Position numbers and translations under genes: made by a program
From: Janthinobacterium violaceinigrum
GTDB taxonomy: Bacteria; Pseudomonadota; Gammaproteobacteria; Burkholderiales; Burkholderiaceae_D
Length of the DNA: 64,000 nucleotides
Direction: 5' to 3'
Assembly: GCF_009208555.1 (NCBI RefSeq)
Contig: NZ_WFLI01000003.1
Coordinates: 215,798 to 279,797 of the forward strand
Shown here: positions 38,490 through 45,967 of the stretch, in pieces
Layout: each line of letters opens with the position of its first letter
Numbering within the stretch: position 1 is the stretch's first letter
Notes under the pieces: generated by a model
Told to the model about the DNA's origin: nothing
The model's database searches: none
Seen by the model: only the letters and a program-made list of their open reading frames with translations

Positions 38490-38557
38490 CGCTATCGTGA
38501 TGATAGTCTTCCTTTGAAATCAAGCACTTGAGTCGTATTTTGCTGCGCTGCGGCAGC

Positions 38558-38573
38558 GGGCATGCGCCTTGCA
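38558..38573 (+). promoter_or_regulatory. Sigma-54 promoter of the TonB-dependent receptor
   Basis: GGGCATGCGCCTTGCA: GG (38559-38560) and GC (38571-38572) 12 bp apart with a perfect TTGCA -12 box. It lies 51 bp before the ATG at 38625 and about 70 bp after the last activator dyad. Confidence 0.7.
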
Positions 38574-38624
38574 ATGACAGTCATCACCATCTCGCGTTTT
38601 GACTTTCATCAAGGATAATCACCC

Positions 38625-41021
38625 ATGCGCCGTCCGACTGCCCCCGCCGCCGTTTCCGTACTCTCTTCCCCATTTCCGTTTCACTTGACGCCGCTGCGCC
38701 GCGCGCTGCGCTCGGCCTTTGCCATCGGCGGCTTGTGCCTGGCGCCCGGCATGGCGTGGGCCGATGCGCCGGCCGACACGGCGCCCGCCGATGTCGTCGC
38801 AATTGCCGACGCCAGCGGCGCCGGCGAAGGCGCCTCGCTGCAATCGGTGACGGTGACGGCGCAAAAGCGCGAGGAATCGGCGCAAAAAGTACCGAGCGCG
38901 ATCACCGTCCTGGGCGGCAAGGAGCTGCTCGACACGGGCATCGGCCGCTCGGCCAGCGAAATCCTCAACTATGTGCCCAATGCGTCGGCCGGCACGCAGC
39001 AGCATGGCCGTCCGCGCTGGTGGATACGGGGCGTGGGCGCGGGCCAGCAGCAGATCGATTTTCCCAATCCCGTGGGCTTTTACCTCGACGACGTCTACAT
39101 CAGCAATTCCAGCGCCACGGGCTTTCCCCTGTTCGACCTGGACCGGGTGGAAGTGCTGCGTGGCCCGCAGGGCACCTTGTGGGGCAAGAACACGACGGGC
39201 GGCGCCATCAACGTGATTTCGCGCAAACCGTCGTTCAAGTCCAGCGGCTACGCCAAGTTTGACTACAGCAGCTACGACACCAAGCTGGCCGAAGGGGCCA
39301 TCGGCGGCGCGCTGGTCGACGAGGTGCTGGCGGGGCGCTTGTCCTTCCACACGGAGCAGCAAGGCGAGGGCCGCTTCCACAACCAATTTACGGGCGAGCG
39401 CGATGGAAAACTCAAGGACAGCGCCATCCGCGGCCAGCTCAAGGCCCTGATCGGGCGCGACCTGACGGCCAATCTGAACCTGCATTACCGCGACTACACG
39501 ACCAAGGGCGCGACTACCACCGTGGCCAGCTACGGCGCTAATGGCGTGTACCGCAACGGCTACGTCCCCAGCACCAATCCCGACGACGTGAGCACGAATG
39601 CGCCGGCCGACAGCGACGTGAAACAGGGCGGCGCCCAGCTGAACCTCGAATATGCGCTGGGCGAGCTGACCCTCACTTCCATCACGGGCTATGAAAACTT
39701 CCGCAACGAGGCCACGGGCGACAGCGACAACACGCCGCTGGAAGTGGGCCGCAGCCGTTCGAAGGCCAGCAGCCGGCAGGTGTCGCAGGAGCTGCGATTG
39801 ACGTCGCCGCAAAACGGCACGGTGAGCTGGGTGGCGGGCCTGTTCTACTTCAATGAAAAGATCGACTCCGATTCGGCCGGCGCGCGCCTGCCCAACGGCA
39901 CTGTGCCGGCGCTGGCGGGCAGCACGCAGCCCGTCGGCTATAACCGCACCGTCTACCAGCACAAGGCGCGCAGCGCGGCCATCTTCGGCAGCACGACCGT
40001 CAACTTCAGCGAGCAGCTGCTGTCCACGTTTGGCTTGCGCTGGACCACGGAAACCAAGGACCTCGACTTGCAGCGCGTGCAGGCCGCATCGAACACGGTG
40101 ACGTTCGGCGATGCGTCGAACTGGTGGAACACGGTCAAGGGCGGCAATTACACGGCCGTCGCGGTCGCCAACAACAATTTCACGTCGAATCCGTCGACCA
40201 CGTGGAATGCGCTCACGTATGACGTGACGCCCGAATACCGCTTCAGCCGCACCCTGCGCGGTTATCTGAAGTACGCGCACGGCATCAAGTCGGGCGGCTA
40301 CAACACGAGCGCCACGGATGTGCGCGCGCTCAATACGGTGAAGCCGGAAACCCTGAACTCGTTCGAGGCGGGCATCAAGTCCGAATGGCTGGACGGGCGC
40401 CTCAATTTCAACGCCAACGTCTTCCATTACGATTACAAGAACGTGCAGGTCAATATCACGGGCGTGTACAACGGCGACCCCACGCAAAGCGTGAACTACC
40501 TGCAGAACGTGCGCAAGGCCCACGTGAACGGCGCGGAATTCGAAATCGAGGCGCAGCCGACGGACAACCTGCACATCAACGCCAACGTGGGCCTGCTGCG
40601 CACGGAATTCGACGACTTCGCCATCCAGAACAATGGCGGCGACCGCTCCGGCAATGAATTCGTGCGCTCGCCCCACGTGACGGCCCTGCTGGCGGCCGAC
40701 TACCGCTACCCGTTGGGCAATGGCGCGCAGCTGGTGTTGAGCGGCGACGTGCGCTACACGTCGAAGCAGTACTACTATGTGGACCCGCAAAGCGCGGCGC
40801 GCGACCTGCTGAACCAGGGCGGCTTCGCGCTGGCCAATGCGCGCCTGTCGTATGTGCTCCCGGGCGGCAAGCAGCGCATCACGGCGTATGCCAACAACCT
40901 GGCCGACAAGGTCTACCGCAACCACACCTTGACCAGCTTCGTGCCGGGCGCCGTCAACGGCGACACGGTGATCATCGGCCAGGGCCGCACGGTGGGCGCT
41001 TCGTACACGGTGCAGTTCTGA
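38625..41021 (+). CDS. TonB-dependent receptor of the organosulfur island
   Basis: 798-aa outer-membrane receptor without an STN domain. Signal peptide (AFAIGGLCLAPGMAWA, cleavage near residue 45), TonB-box region SVTVTAQKREESAQKVP, plug with GFYLDDVYISNSSATGFPLFDLDRVEVLRGPQGTLWGKNTTGGAINVISRKP split over the usual motifs, and a barrel ending in GASYTVQF. Most such receptors take iron or vitamin B12, but the sigma-54 promoter and three activator dyads tie it to the sulfur genes. SftP, a receptor for sulfate esters in Pseudomonas, is a precedent. The ligand is inferred to be an organosulfur compound. AAGGAT lies at 38611-38616. Confidence 0.88.
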   Translation: MRRPTAPAAVSVLSSPFPFHLTPLRRALRSAFAIGGLCLAPGMAWADAPADTAPADVVAIADASGAGEGASLQSVTVTAQKREESAQKVPSAITVLGGKELLDTGIGRSASEILNYVPNASAGTQQHGRPRWWIRGVGAGQQQIDFPNPVGFYLDDVYISNSSATGFPLFDLDRVEVLRGPQGTLWGKNTTGGAINVISRKPSFKSSGYAKFDYSSYDTKLAEGAIGGALVDEVLAGRLSFHTEQQGEGRFHNQFTGERDGKLKDSAIRGQLKALIGRDLTANLNLHYRDYTTKGATTTVASYGANGVYRNGYVPSTNPDDVSTNAPADSDVKQGGAQLNLEYALGELTLTSITGYENFRNEATGDSDNTPLEVGRSRSKASSRQVSQELRLTSPQNGTVSWVAGLFYFNEKIDSDSAGARLPNGTVPALAGSTQPVGYNRTVYQHKARSAAIFGSTTVNFSEQLLSTFGLRWTTETKDLDLQRVQAASNTVTFGDASNWWNTVKGGNYTAVAVANNNFTSNPSTTWNALTYDVTPEYRFSRTLRGYLKYAHGIKSGGYNTSATDVRALNTVKPETLNSFEAGIKSEWLDGRLNFNANVFHYDYKNVQVNITGVYNGDPTQSVNYLQNVRKAHVNGAEFEIEAQPTDNLHINANVGLLRTEFDDFAIQNNGGDRSGNEFVRSPHVTALLAADYRYPLGNGAQLVLSGDVRYTSKQYYYVDPQSAARDLLNQGGFALANARLSYVLPGGKQRITAYANNLADKVYRNHTLTSFVPGAVNGDTVIIGQGRTVGASYTVQF

Positions 41022-41097
41022 TCGCGCGGGGCAGGGACAGGGGCGATATGCTATAGTCGCCGGGCTTGGCTGCCGCACCCGGTGCGGCGGCCACGCA

Positions 41098-41252
41098 ACG
41101 TTCTCAGGGCGGGGTGCGATTCCCCACCGGCGGTAATGGCATGCGTGCCTAGCCCGCGAGCGCTTGCCGGCGCGGTCTTCGGACCTGGCCGGCAAGGTCA
41201 GCAGACCTGGTGTGATTCCGGGGCCGACGGTATAGTCCGGATAAAGAGAGAG
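41098..41252 (+). promoter_or_regulatory. FMN riboswitch (RFN element)
   Basis: The conserved RFN core is readable: CTCAGGGCGGGGTGCGATTC followed by CCCACCGGCGGTAAT, then AGCCCGCGAGCG, a variable stem (GCCGGC..GCCGGC around 41167-41194), GGTCAGCAGACCTGGTG, GATTCCGGGGCCGACGGT, and ATAGTCCGGATAAAGAGAG. This is the aptamer that binds FMN and lowers expression of riboflavin genes. It lies upstream of ribH (ATG 41428). The rest of the 406-bp gap holds a TATAGT-like -10 (41053-41058) and the ribosome-site hairpin. Confidence 0.97.
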
Positions 41253-41389
41253 CGGGATGCATCATTGTGTTGGTGCCGGCATACGCCCGGCGCATGGACG
41301 GCCTTGCCGTCGGTGCGCGGGCGCGCGTGCCTGCATGCGCAGTTGGGCGTGGCTTTCATGCGCCTGCGATATCCCCTTCGATCCCATGC

Positions 41390-41417
41390 CCTGTTTTTTG
41401 TTATTTTTAAAAACAGG
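41390..41417 (+). promoter_or_regulatory. Hairpin masking the ribH ribosome-binding site
   Basis: CCTGTTTTT (41390-41398), loop of 10 nt, AAAAACAGG (41409-41417). The right arm contains most of the AGGAG ribosome site (41415-41419) for the ATG at 41428. This would let the upstream FMN aptamer control translation start. Seen directly as a perfect 9-bp pairing; the coupling to the aptamer is inferred. Confidence 0.6.
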
Positions 41418-41427
41418 AGTCTTTTGT

Positions 41428-41928
41428 ATGTCACAAGCACACGCAGCACCAGGCAAGCGCATCGCCTTCATCCAGGCGGGCTGGCACCGCGACATCGTCG
41501 CGCAATGCCGCTTGTCCTTCATCGCCGACATGGCGGCCCTGGGCTTTGCCGAGAGCGAGATCGATATCGTCGATGTCGCCGGCGCCTTTGAAATCCCCCT
41601 GCACGCGCAAGTGCTGGCCAGGAGCGGCCGGTACGCGGCGATTGCCGCCTCGGCGCTGGTGGTCGACGGCGGCATCTACCGCCATGACTTCGTGGCCGAT
41701 GCCGTCATCTCCGGCATGATGCAGGTGCAGCTGGCGACGGGCGTGCCCGTGCTGTCGGCCGTGCTGACCCCGCACCACTTCCACGCGGGCCACGAGCACC
41801 AGGAATTCTACTTCCAGCATTTCAAGGTCAAGGGCGCGGAACTGGCCGCCGCATGTGCGGCCACCATCCGCTCGCTGCAGCGGCTGGCGCAACCGGCCGC
41901 CGCACCGCACGAAGCCCTGGCTGCCTAG
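41428..41928 (+). CDS. ribH: 6,7-dimethyl-8-ribityllumazine synthase, type II (RibH2-like)
   Basis: Penultimate step of riboflavin synthesis. 166 aa. The sequence follows the type II form known from Brucella and Mesorhizobium rather than the usual RibH: IAFIQAGWHRDIVAQCRLSF, VAGAFEIPLHAQVLA, VVDGGIYRHDFVADAVISGMM with the catalytic-region His, and GVPVLSAVLTPHHFH. It is a lone riboflavin gene, controlled by an FMN riboswitch, inside a cluster of FMNH2-dependent monooxygenases; a dedicated flavin supply is a reasonable inference. ATG 41428 has ACAGGAG upstream inside a hairpin. A terminator follows. Confidence 0.93.
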   Translation: MSQAHAAPGKRIAFIQAGWHRDIVAQCRLSFIADMAALGFAESEIDIVDVAGAFEIPLHAQVLARSGRYAAIAASALVVDGGIYRHDFVADAVISGMMQVQLATGVPVLSAVLTPHHFHAGHEHQEFYFQHFKVKGAELAAACAATIRSLQRLAQPAAAPHEALAA

Positions 41929-41957
41929 GGCGCGTTTGCCTTGATGCCGTAGTCTCC

Positions 41958-41995
41958 GGGGCCAGCGCCTGTTCGTGCGCTGGCCCCGTTTCTTT
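41958..41995 (+). terminator. Rho-independent terminator of ribH
   Basis: GGGGCCAGCGC (41958-41968), loop CTGTTCGT, GCGCTGGCCCC (41977-41987), then GTTTCTTT. Perfect 11-bp stem, 29 bp after the ribH stop. Confidence 0.9.
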
Positions 41996-43046
41996 ATGCG
42001 GCCTGCCGCAGCAGCGCGTCCAGCCGCCGCTGCGCTTCTTCCAGGGGGCGGCGGTCTATCCAGTCATCGATATCGACGTCGCGGTCCAGGAAGCCTTGCC
42101 GCAGCTGGAAATCCTTCTGCTGGCGGAACAGCGCCACTTTTTCCTCCGACAGGTCGGGCGCCAGGGTCAGGTGAAAACCGTCGCGGTAGGCTTCGGCCAC
42201 GGCGTCGGCGCCGGCCCGTGTTTCACCCTGCAGGATGGCCAGCACGTCTTCCTTGTGGCTGCGCGCCCAGTGCGCGGCGCGCAGGGTCTGCGTCAAAAAG
42301 CGCACGACCAGCTCGAAATGCTGCTCCAGCATCGTTGCATGCACGGTGATCGGCCGTGGCGTGCCGTTATTCACGCGGAAGCGCCGGTCGGGCAGGGCGT
42401 CGATATCGATGCCCACTGCCAGCCCCGCCGCGCGGGCCGCTTCGGCCGCCGCCGCGCCTTTCACGTAGACGGCATCGACTTCGCCGCGCAGCAGCGGCGC
42501 GATGCCCTGCCACAGGCCTGCGCCCAGATTGGCTTGCGCTGGCGCGTCGGCCCCCACTTCCACCAGTTGCACATCGTCCAGCGTCAAGCCGGCGGACGCC
42601 AGCACGCCCTTGTAGCCGGCCAGGCTCATGCCGCGCGCGATGCTGCGTCCGCGCCGGTTGTCGCGCAAGTCTTCGGCGCGGAATACGGGTAGCGCCAGGC
42701 GCTTGCCCTGCAGCTGCGCGGGCTTCGTGATGCCGGAACCGGGGCGCACGAGGATGGCTTGCCACTCGTCGATCCAGGTCAGGCCGATCAGGCGCGTGGG
42801 CGCCCCTTGCGCGCGGGCGGGCAGGGCCAGCAGGTTGCCCCCTTCGCGCACGAGCGTGGACAGGCCATGGTCGTAATGGTGACGCGCCAGTTCGCCGCCC
42901 ACTTCCTGCAGGGTCTTTAACGCGATGCCGTCGCGGGCGAATTCTTCGTCCAGCCAGCCCAGTTTGTAGGCCAGGCCCGTGGCCGTGGGCACGGGGCAGC
43001 GGGTAAACCAGACGGTATCGACGGCGGGGGCGGTTGCGGTAGTCAT
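41994..43046 (-). CDS. DszB-like sulfinate desulfinase homologue, copy A
   Basis: 350 aa with a periplasmic-binding-protein-like fold but no signal peptide, so cytoplasmic. The N-terminus reads VWFTRCPVPTATGLAYKLGWL, matching the DszB segment around its catalytic Cys27 (SNCPVPN). DszB's His60, Arg70 and Gly73 are matched by His57, Arg67 and Gly70 in HYDHGLSTLVREGGN, with the same 10 and 3 residue spacings. GEVDAVYVKGA also matches. DszB removes sulfite from an aromatic sulfinate; the substrate here is unknown. Automatic pipelines probably call it an ABC substrate-binding protein. It has its own leftward sigma-54 promoter at 43096-43081. Confidence 0.75.
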   Translation of the reverse strand: MTTATAPAVDTVWFTRCPVPTATGLAYKLGWLDEEFARDGIALKTLQEVGGELARHHYDHGLSTLVREGGNLLALPARAQGAPTRLIGLTWIDEWQAILVRPGSGITKPAQLQGKRLALPVFRAEDLRDNRRGRSIARGMSLAGYKGVLASAGLTLDDVQLVEVGADAPAQANLGAGLWQGIAPLLRGEVDAVYVKGAAAAEAARAAGLAVGIDIDALPDRRFRVNNGTPRPITVHATMLEQHFELVVRFLTQTLRAAHWARSHKEDVLAILQGETRAGADAVAEAYRDGFHLTLAPDLSEEKVALFRQQKDFQLRQGFLDRDVDIDDWIDRRPLEEAQRRLDALLRQAA

Positions 43047-43080
43047 GGGATGCTTTCGTGGTGGGTGGAGCCTTGCACCG

Positions 43081-43096
43081 TGCAGGAAACGTGCCC
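43081..43096 (-). promoter_or_regulatory. Sigma-54 promoter of DszB-like copy A
   Basis: On the minus strand 43096 to 43081 reads GGGCACGTTTCCTGCA: GG and GC are 12 bp apart, the -24 half is near consensus, and the -12 half is CTGCA. It ends 35 bp before the start codon at 43046 and shares the activator dyads at 43137-43175 with the divergent promoter. Confidence 0.65.
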
Positions 43097-43136
43097 GCGC
43101 CGCTTGCTGGCTGGCCGACAGCGCGTGCCGGCAGCG

Positions 43137-43175
43137 CTGCTGCCGCGCCAGCAGCCGCTGTTGCGCAGGCAGCAG
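43137..43175. promoter_or_regulatory. Two activator dyads shared by divergent sigma-54 promoters
   Basis: CTGCTG-CCGCGC-CAGCAG (43137-43154) and CTGTTG-CGCAGG-CAGCAG (43158-43175), centres 21 bp apart, two helical turns. The second is nearly identical to the middle site upstream of the receptor (38442-38459). They lie between leftward (43096-43081) and rightward (43205-43220) -24/-12 promoters. Confidence 0.75.
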
Positions 43176-43204
43176 CGCCCCACCATTTTCCCCGGCCCCG
43201 GCCC

Positions 43205-43220
43205 TGGCACGCGTCTTGCG
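43205..43220 (+). promoter_or_regulatory. Sigma-54 promoter of the organosulfur ABC operon
   Basis: TGGCACGCGTCTTGCG matches the -24/-12 consensus TGGCACG-N4-TTGCW in all but the last base. It lies 53 bp before the ATG at 43273 and 30 bp after the activator dyads. The best of the five sites. Confidence 0.85.
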
Positions 43221-43272
43221 AAACTAGGGACAGGACTGACCCGTATCCCAACCCCACAGAATGGAGCATGAC

Positions 43273-44022
43273 ATGACGGACGTGGCACAAGCAGAAGCAC
43301 AACAAGTACAGGTGCAGGATTTGACGGCGGCCGAACTGGCCTTCGTGGAACAGGTGCGCCGCGATGCGCAGATCGCCTTCGACGGCTTGCGCGAGACGGG
43401 CAGCCTGACGGCCAACGGCACGGTGGGCTTCGTCGAGCGCACGCCGGGCGGCGACAAGGTCGTGGTGGTCAACGATCCCGGCCCGTTCCGCCGCGGCCAG
43501 CCCCTGAAGGCGGCCGTGCTGGCGCTGGACGGCACGGTGCTCGTGGGCGACGCGAACAACGGCGGCGCGCGCTACCTGAAGCTGTTCCGCGAGCGGCCCG
43601 AGGTCAGCTCGATTTCGCACGTGCATTCGCCGTCGCTGGGCGCGTGGGCGCAGACGCACCGCACCCTGCCGATCCGCTATGTGCCCGTGCAGCGCTACCA
43701 GCTGGTGCGCGAAATTCCCATCTATATCGACCGCCGCCAGCCGGAAGTCGATTTCATCCTCGGCGAAATCGCCCGCAACACGCATGCCACGGCCATCCTG
43801 GAAGCGAATGGCGGCGCCACCGTGTGGGGCAAGCAGGGCTTGCTGAAGCTGGCTGAATTCATCCTGCTGCTGGAAGAGGGCGCGAAGATCCAGATCGCGG
43901 CCGAAGCCATCGGCGGTTCGCGCGATTTCGGTCCCGGCGTGCTGCTGCAGCAATGGAAGATGAGCAAGCTGATCGATACGGCGCGCGCGCTGTCTTTGTT
44001 ACCTGCCACCGACCTGGTATAA
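43273..44022 (+). CDS. Class II aldolase/adducin-like protein lacking one zinc ligand
   Basis: 249 aa. The class II aldolase fold is visible: GSLTANGTVGFVERTPGG, the HVH zinc pair at His116 and His118 (SISHVHSPSLGAWAQ), and the C-terminal AILEANGGATVWGK. In metal-dependent members this last motif is NHG, giving the third zinc His; here residue 179 is Asn followed by Gly-Gly, so the normal site is incomplete. It may be a lyase or isomerase with changed chemistry, or a binding protein. ATG 43273 has GGAG 6 nt upstream (43263-43266); ATG 43261 is in frame but lacks one. First gene of the sigma-54 operon. Confidence 0.75.
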   Translation: MTDVAQAEAQQVQVQDLTAAELAFVEQVRRDAQIAFDGLRETGSLTANGTVGFVERTPGGDKVVVVNDPGPFRRGQPLKAAVLALDGTVLVGDANNGGARYLKLFRERPEVSSISHVHSPSLGAWAQTHRTLPIRYVPVQRYQLVREIPIYIDRRQPEVDFILGEIARNTHATAILEANGGATVWGKQGLLKLAEFILLLEEGAKIQIAAEAIGGSRDFGPGVLLQQWKMSKLIDTARALSLLPATDLV

Positions 44023-44042
44023 CTTTCAAGAACAGGCCCCAG

Positions 44043-45116
44043 ATGTCATTGCAATCATTACGTTTGAGCTGGCGCAAGCTGTCTGCCGCCATCGTGGCGG
44101 CCAGCCTGCTGGCGCCAGCCTTCGCGGCCGCCGTCGAGCCGCTGCCGGCCGCCGTGCGCATCGCCGTCGTGGCCCGCACGGCACCGTCCGGCAAGACCGT
44201 GTTTGCCGGCTCCGCCGCCCAGGTGGCCGCGCAGGGCTGGCTGGCGGCCGAACTGGGCAAGCTGGGCGTGAAGCTGGAATGGGTGCCCGTCACCACCAAT
44301 TCCGTGGCGACGCAAGTCAACGAGGCGTTTGCCAACCGCTCGATCGACCTGGCCCAGTATGGCGACTTGCCGTCGATTATCGCCAATGCCTCGGGCTTGC
44401 AGACGCGGCTGATCCTGCCCGGCGGCAGCGCCAACAACACCTACCTGGTGGTGCCGAACGGTTCCACGGCCCGCTCGATCAAGGACTTGAAGGGCAAGAA
44501 GATTGCCTTGCACCGGGGCCGGCCGTGGGAATACCCGTTCGCGCGCCTGCTGGAAGCGAACGGCATGACTTTGCGCGACGTCAAAATCCTCAACCTGAAT
44601 CCGCAGGCGGGTGCGGCAGCCGTGGCGACGGGTGGCGCGGACGCCTTCTTTACCCTCAGCGACGCCTTCCTGCTGGAAGATAAAAAAGTGGGCAAGATCA
44701 TCTGGTCCAGCAAGGCGCCGCCGCAGGACTGGAAGATGCGGGCCGAATTGTGGGCCGACAGCGGTTTCCTGCAGCGCTATCCGCAGCTGGCCCAGCTGGT
44801 GGTGACGGCCTATGTGCGCGAGCACCACCGTGCCGCCGGCGCGGGCGGCGAAGAGGAATACGTGCGCACGGAGGCGGCTGCGGGCCAGGTGGAAAGCGTG
44901 GTACGGCGCGAACTGGCGGGCGACCACACGCCGTGGCAGGCGCGCTGGTCGCCGTTGTTTACGGCCAGCCTGCGCCAGCATTACGTGGGCGAGGCGGCCT
45001 ATGCGAAGAGCGCGGGCCTGATCGGGCGGCCCCTGCAAGTGGACAGCCTGTTCGCGCCCCAGTTCGTCAACCAGGCGCTGGCGCAGCTGAAATTGCAAAC
45101 GTACTGGACGCCATGA
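44043..45116 (+). CDS. ABC transporter substrate-binding protein (SsuA/TauA type)
   Basis: 357 aa, periplasmic. Signal peptide AAIVAASLLAPAFAAAVEP (cleavage near residue 24). The NMT1/SsuA pattern is clear: QGWLAAELGKLGVKLEWVP, FANRSIDLAQYGDLPSIIA, GKKIALHRGRPWEYPFARLL, and GADAFFTLSDAFLLED. It probably binds an organosulfonate or related sulfur compound. Related to the second binding protein at 50020-51078, with the shared HRGRPWE motif. ATG 44043; its stop overlaps the permease start (ATGA at 45113-45116). Confidence 0.88.
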   Translation: MSLQSLRLSWRKLSAAIVAASLLAPAFAAAVEPLPAAVRIAVVARTAPSGKTVFAGSAAQVAAQGWLAAELGKLGVKLEWVPVTTNSVATQVNEAFANRSIDLAQYGDLPSIIANASGLQTRLILPGGSANNTYLVVPNGSTARSIKDLKGKKIALHRGRPWEYPFARLLEANGMTLRDVKILNLNPQAGAAAVATGGADAFFTLSDAFLLEDKKVGKIIWSSKAPPQDWKMRAELWADSGFLQRYPQLAQLVVTAYVREHHRAAGAGGEEEYVRTEAAAGQVESVVRRELAGDHTPWQARWSPLFTASLRQHYVGEAAYAKSAGLIGRPLQVDSLFAPQFVNQALAQLKLQTYWTP

Positions 45117-45967
45117 CTTCCCTCGTCAACGCCGTCGCCTTGCCGCGCGCCGCCGCACCAGCGCGTGCAGCCTCTGTCCCTTTGCTGCAGCGCTTCGTGC
45201 GCTCGCCCTGGTCCGTGTGGACCTCGCCGCTGGCCTTGCTCCTGCTGTGGACGGCGGCCACCACCTTCGAGTGGATGCCCGCGCACATCTTGATGTCGCC
45301 CTGGCAAGTACTGCTGACGGCCGCCGACCTGGCCGAAAGCGGCGAGCTGGGCCAGCACCTGGGCATCAGCCTGTTCCGCCTGCTGGCCGGTTTCGGCCTG
45401 GGTGCCAGCGGTGGCCTGGCGTTCGGCGTCGTGCTGGGCCTGTCCCCCGGCTTGCGCAGCTACGTCGATCCCACTTTCAATATCTTGCGCCAGTTGCCCA
45501 CCGTCGCCCTGATCCCCCTGTTTATCCTGCTGTTCGGCATCGGCGAGAGTTTCAAGGTGTTTATCGTCGCCAAGGCCAGTTTCTTCATCGTCGCGCTGGC
45601 CGTGCATGACGCCATCCGCAACCTGTCGCAGCGCTATTTCGAGGTGGCGCACGTGTATTGTTTCTCGCGCTGGCAGCGCATCCGCCTGATCGTCTTGCCC
45701 GCCATCGTGCCGGCCGCATTGACGGGCATGCGCATCGCCCTGTCGCGTTCGTGGATGGTGCTGGTGGGCGCGGAGTTGCTGGCCGCCGACAGCGGCCTGG
45801 GCCAGATGATGGAAATGGGCCGGCAAATGTTCCGCCTCGACGTGGTGATGGTGGGCGTGGTGCTGACGGGCGTGATCGGCTTCGGCCTGGACCGCGCTTG
45901 CCACGCGCTGGAATCGCGGCTGATGCGCTGGAAGCGTAGTGGCGATGGTAAGGGAGGCGCCACATGA
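45113..45967 (+). CDS. ABC transporter permease (SsuC/TauC type)
   Basis: 284-aa inner-membrane permease with about six helices. The binding-protein-dependent transport signature region contains RIRLIVLPAIVPAALTGMRIALSRSWMVLVGAELLA, including the EAA-type loop that contacts the ATPase. ATG 45113 overlaps the binding-protein stop, and its own end overlaps the next permease (ATGA at 45964-45967). Works with the second permease and the ATPase at 47998. Confidence 0.9.
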   Translation: MTSLVNAVALPRAAAPARAASVPLLQRFVRSPWSVWTSPLALLLLWTAATTFEWMPAHILMSPWQVLLTAADLAESGELGQHLGISLFRLLAGFGLGASGGLAFGVVLGLSPGLRSYVDPTFNILRQLPTVALIPLFILLFGIGESFKVFIVAKASFFIVALAVHDAIRNLSQRYFEVAHVYCFSRWQRIRLIVLPAIVPAALTGMRIALSRSWMVLVGAELLAADSGLGQMMEMGRQMFRLDVVMVGVVLTGVIGFGLDRACHALESRLMRWKRSGDGKGGAT

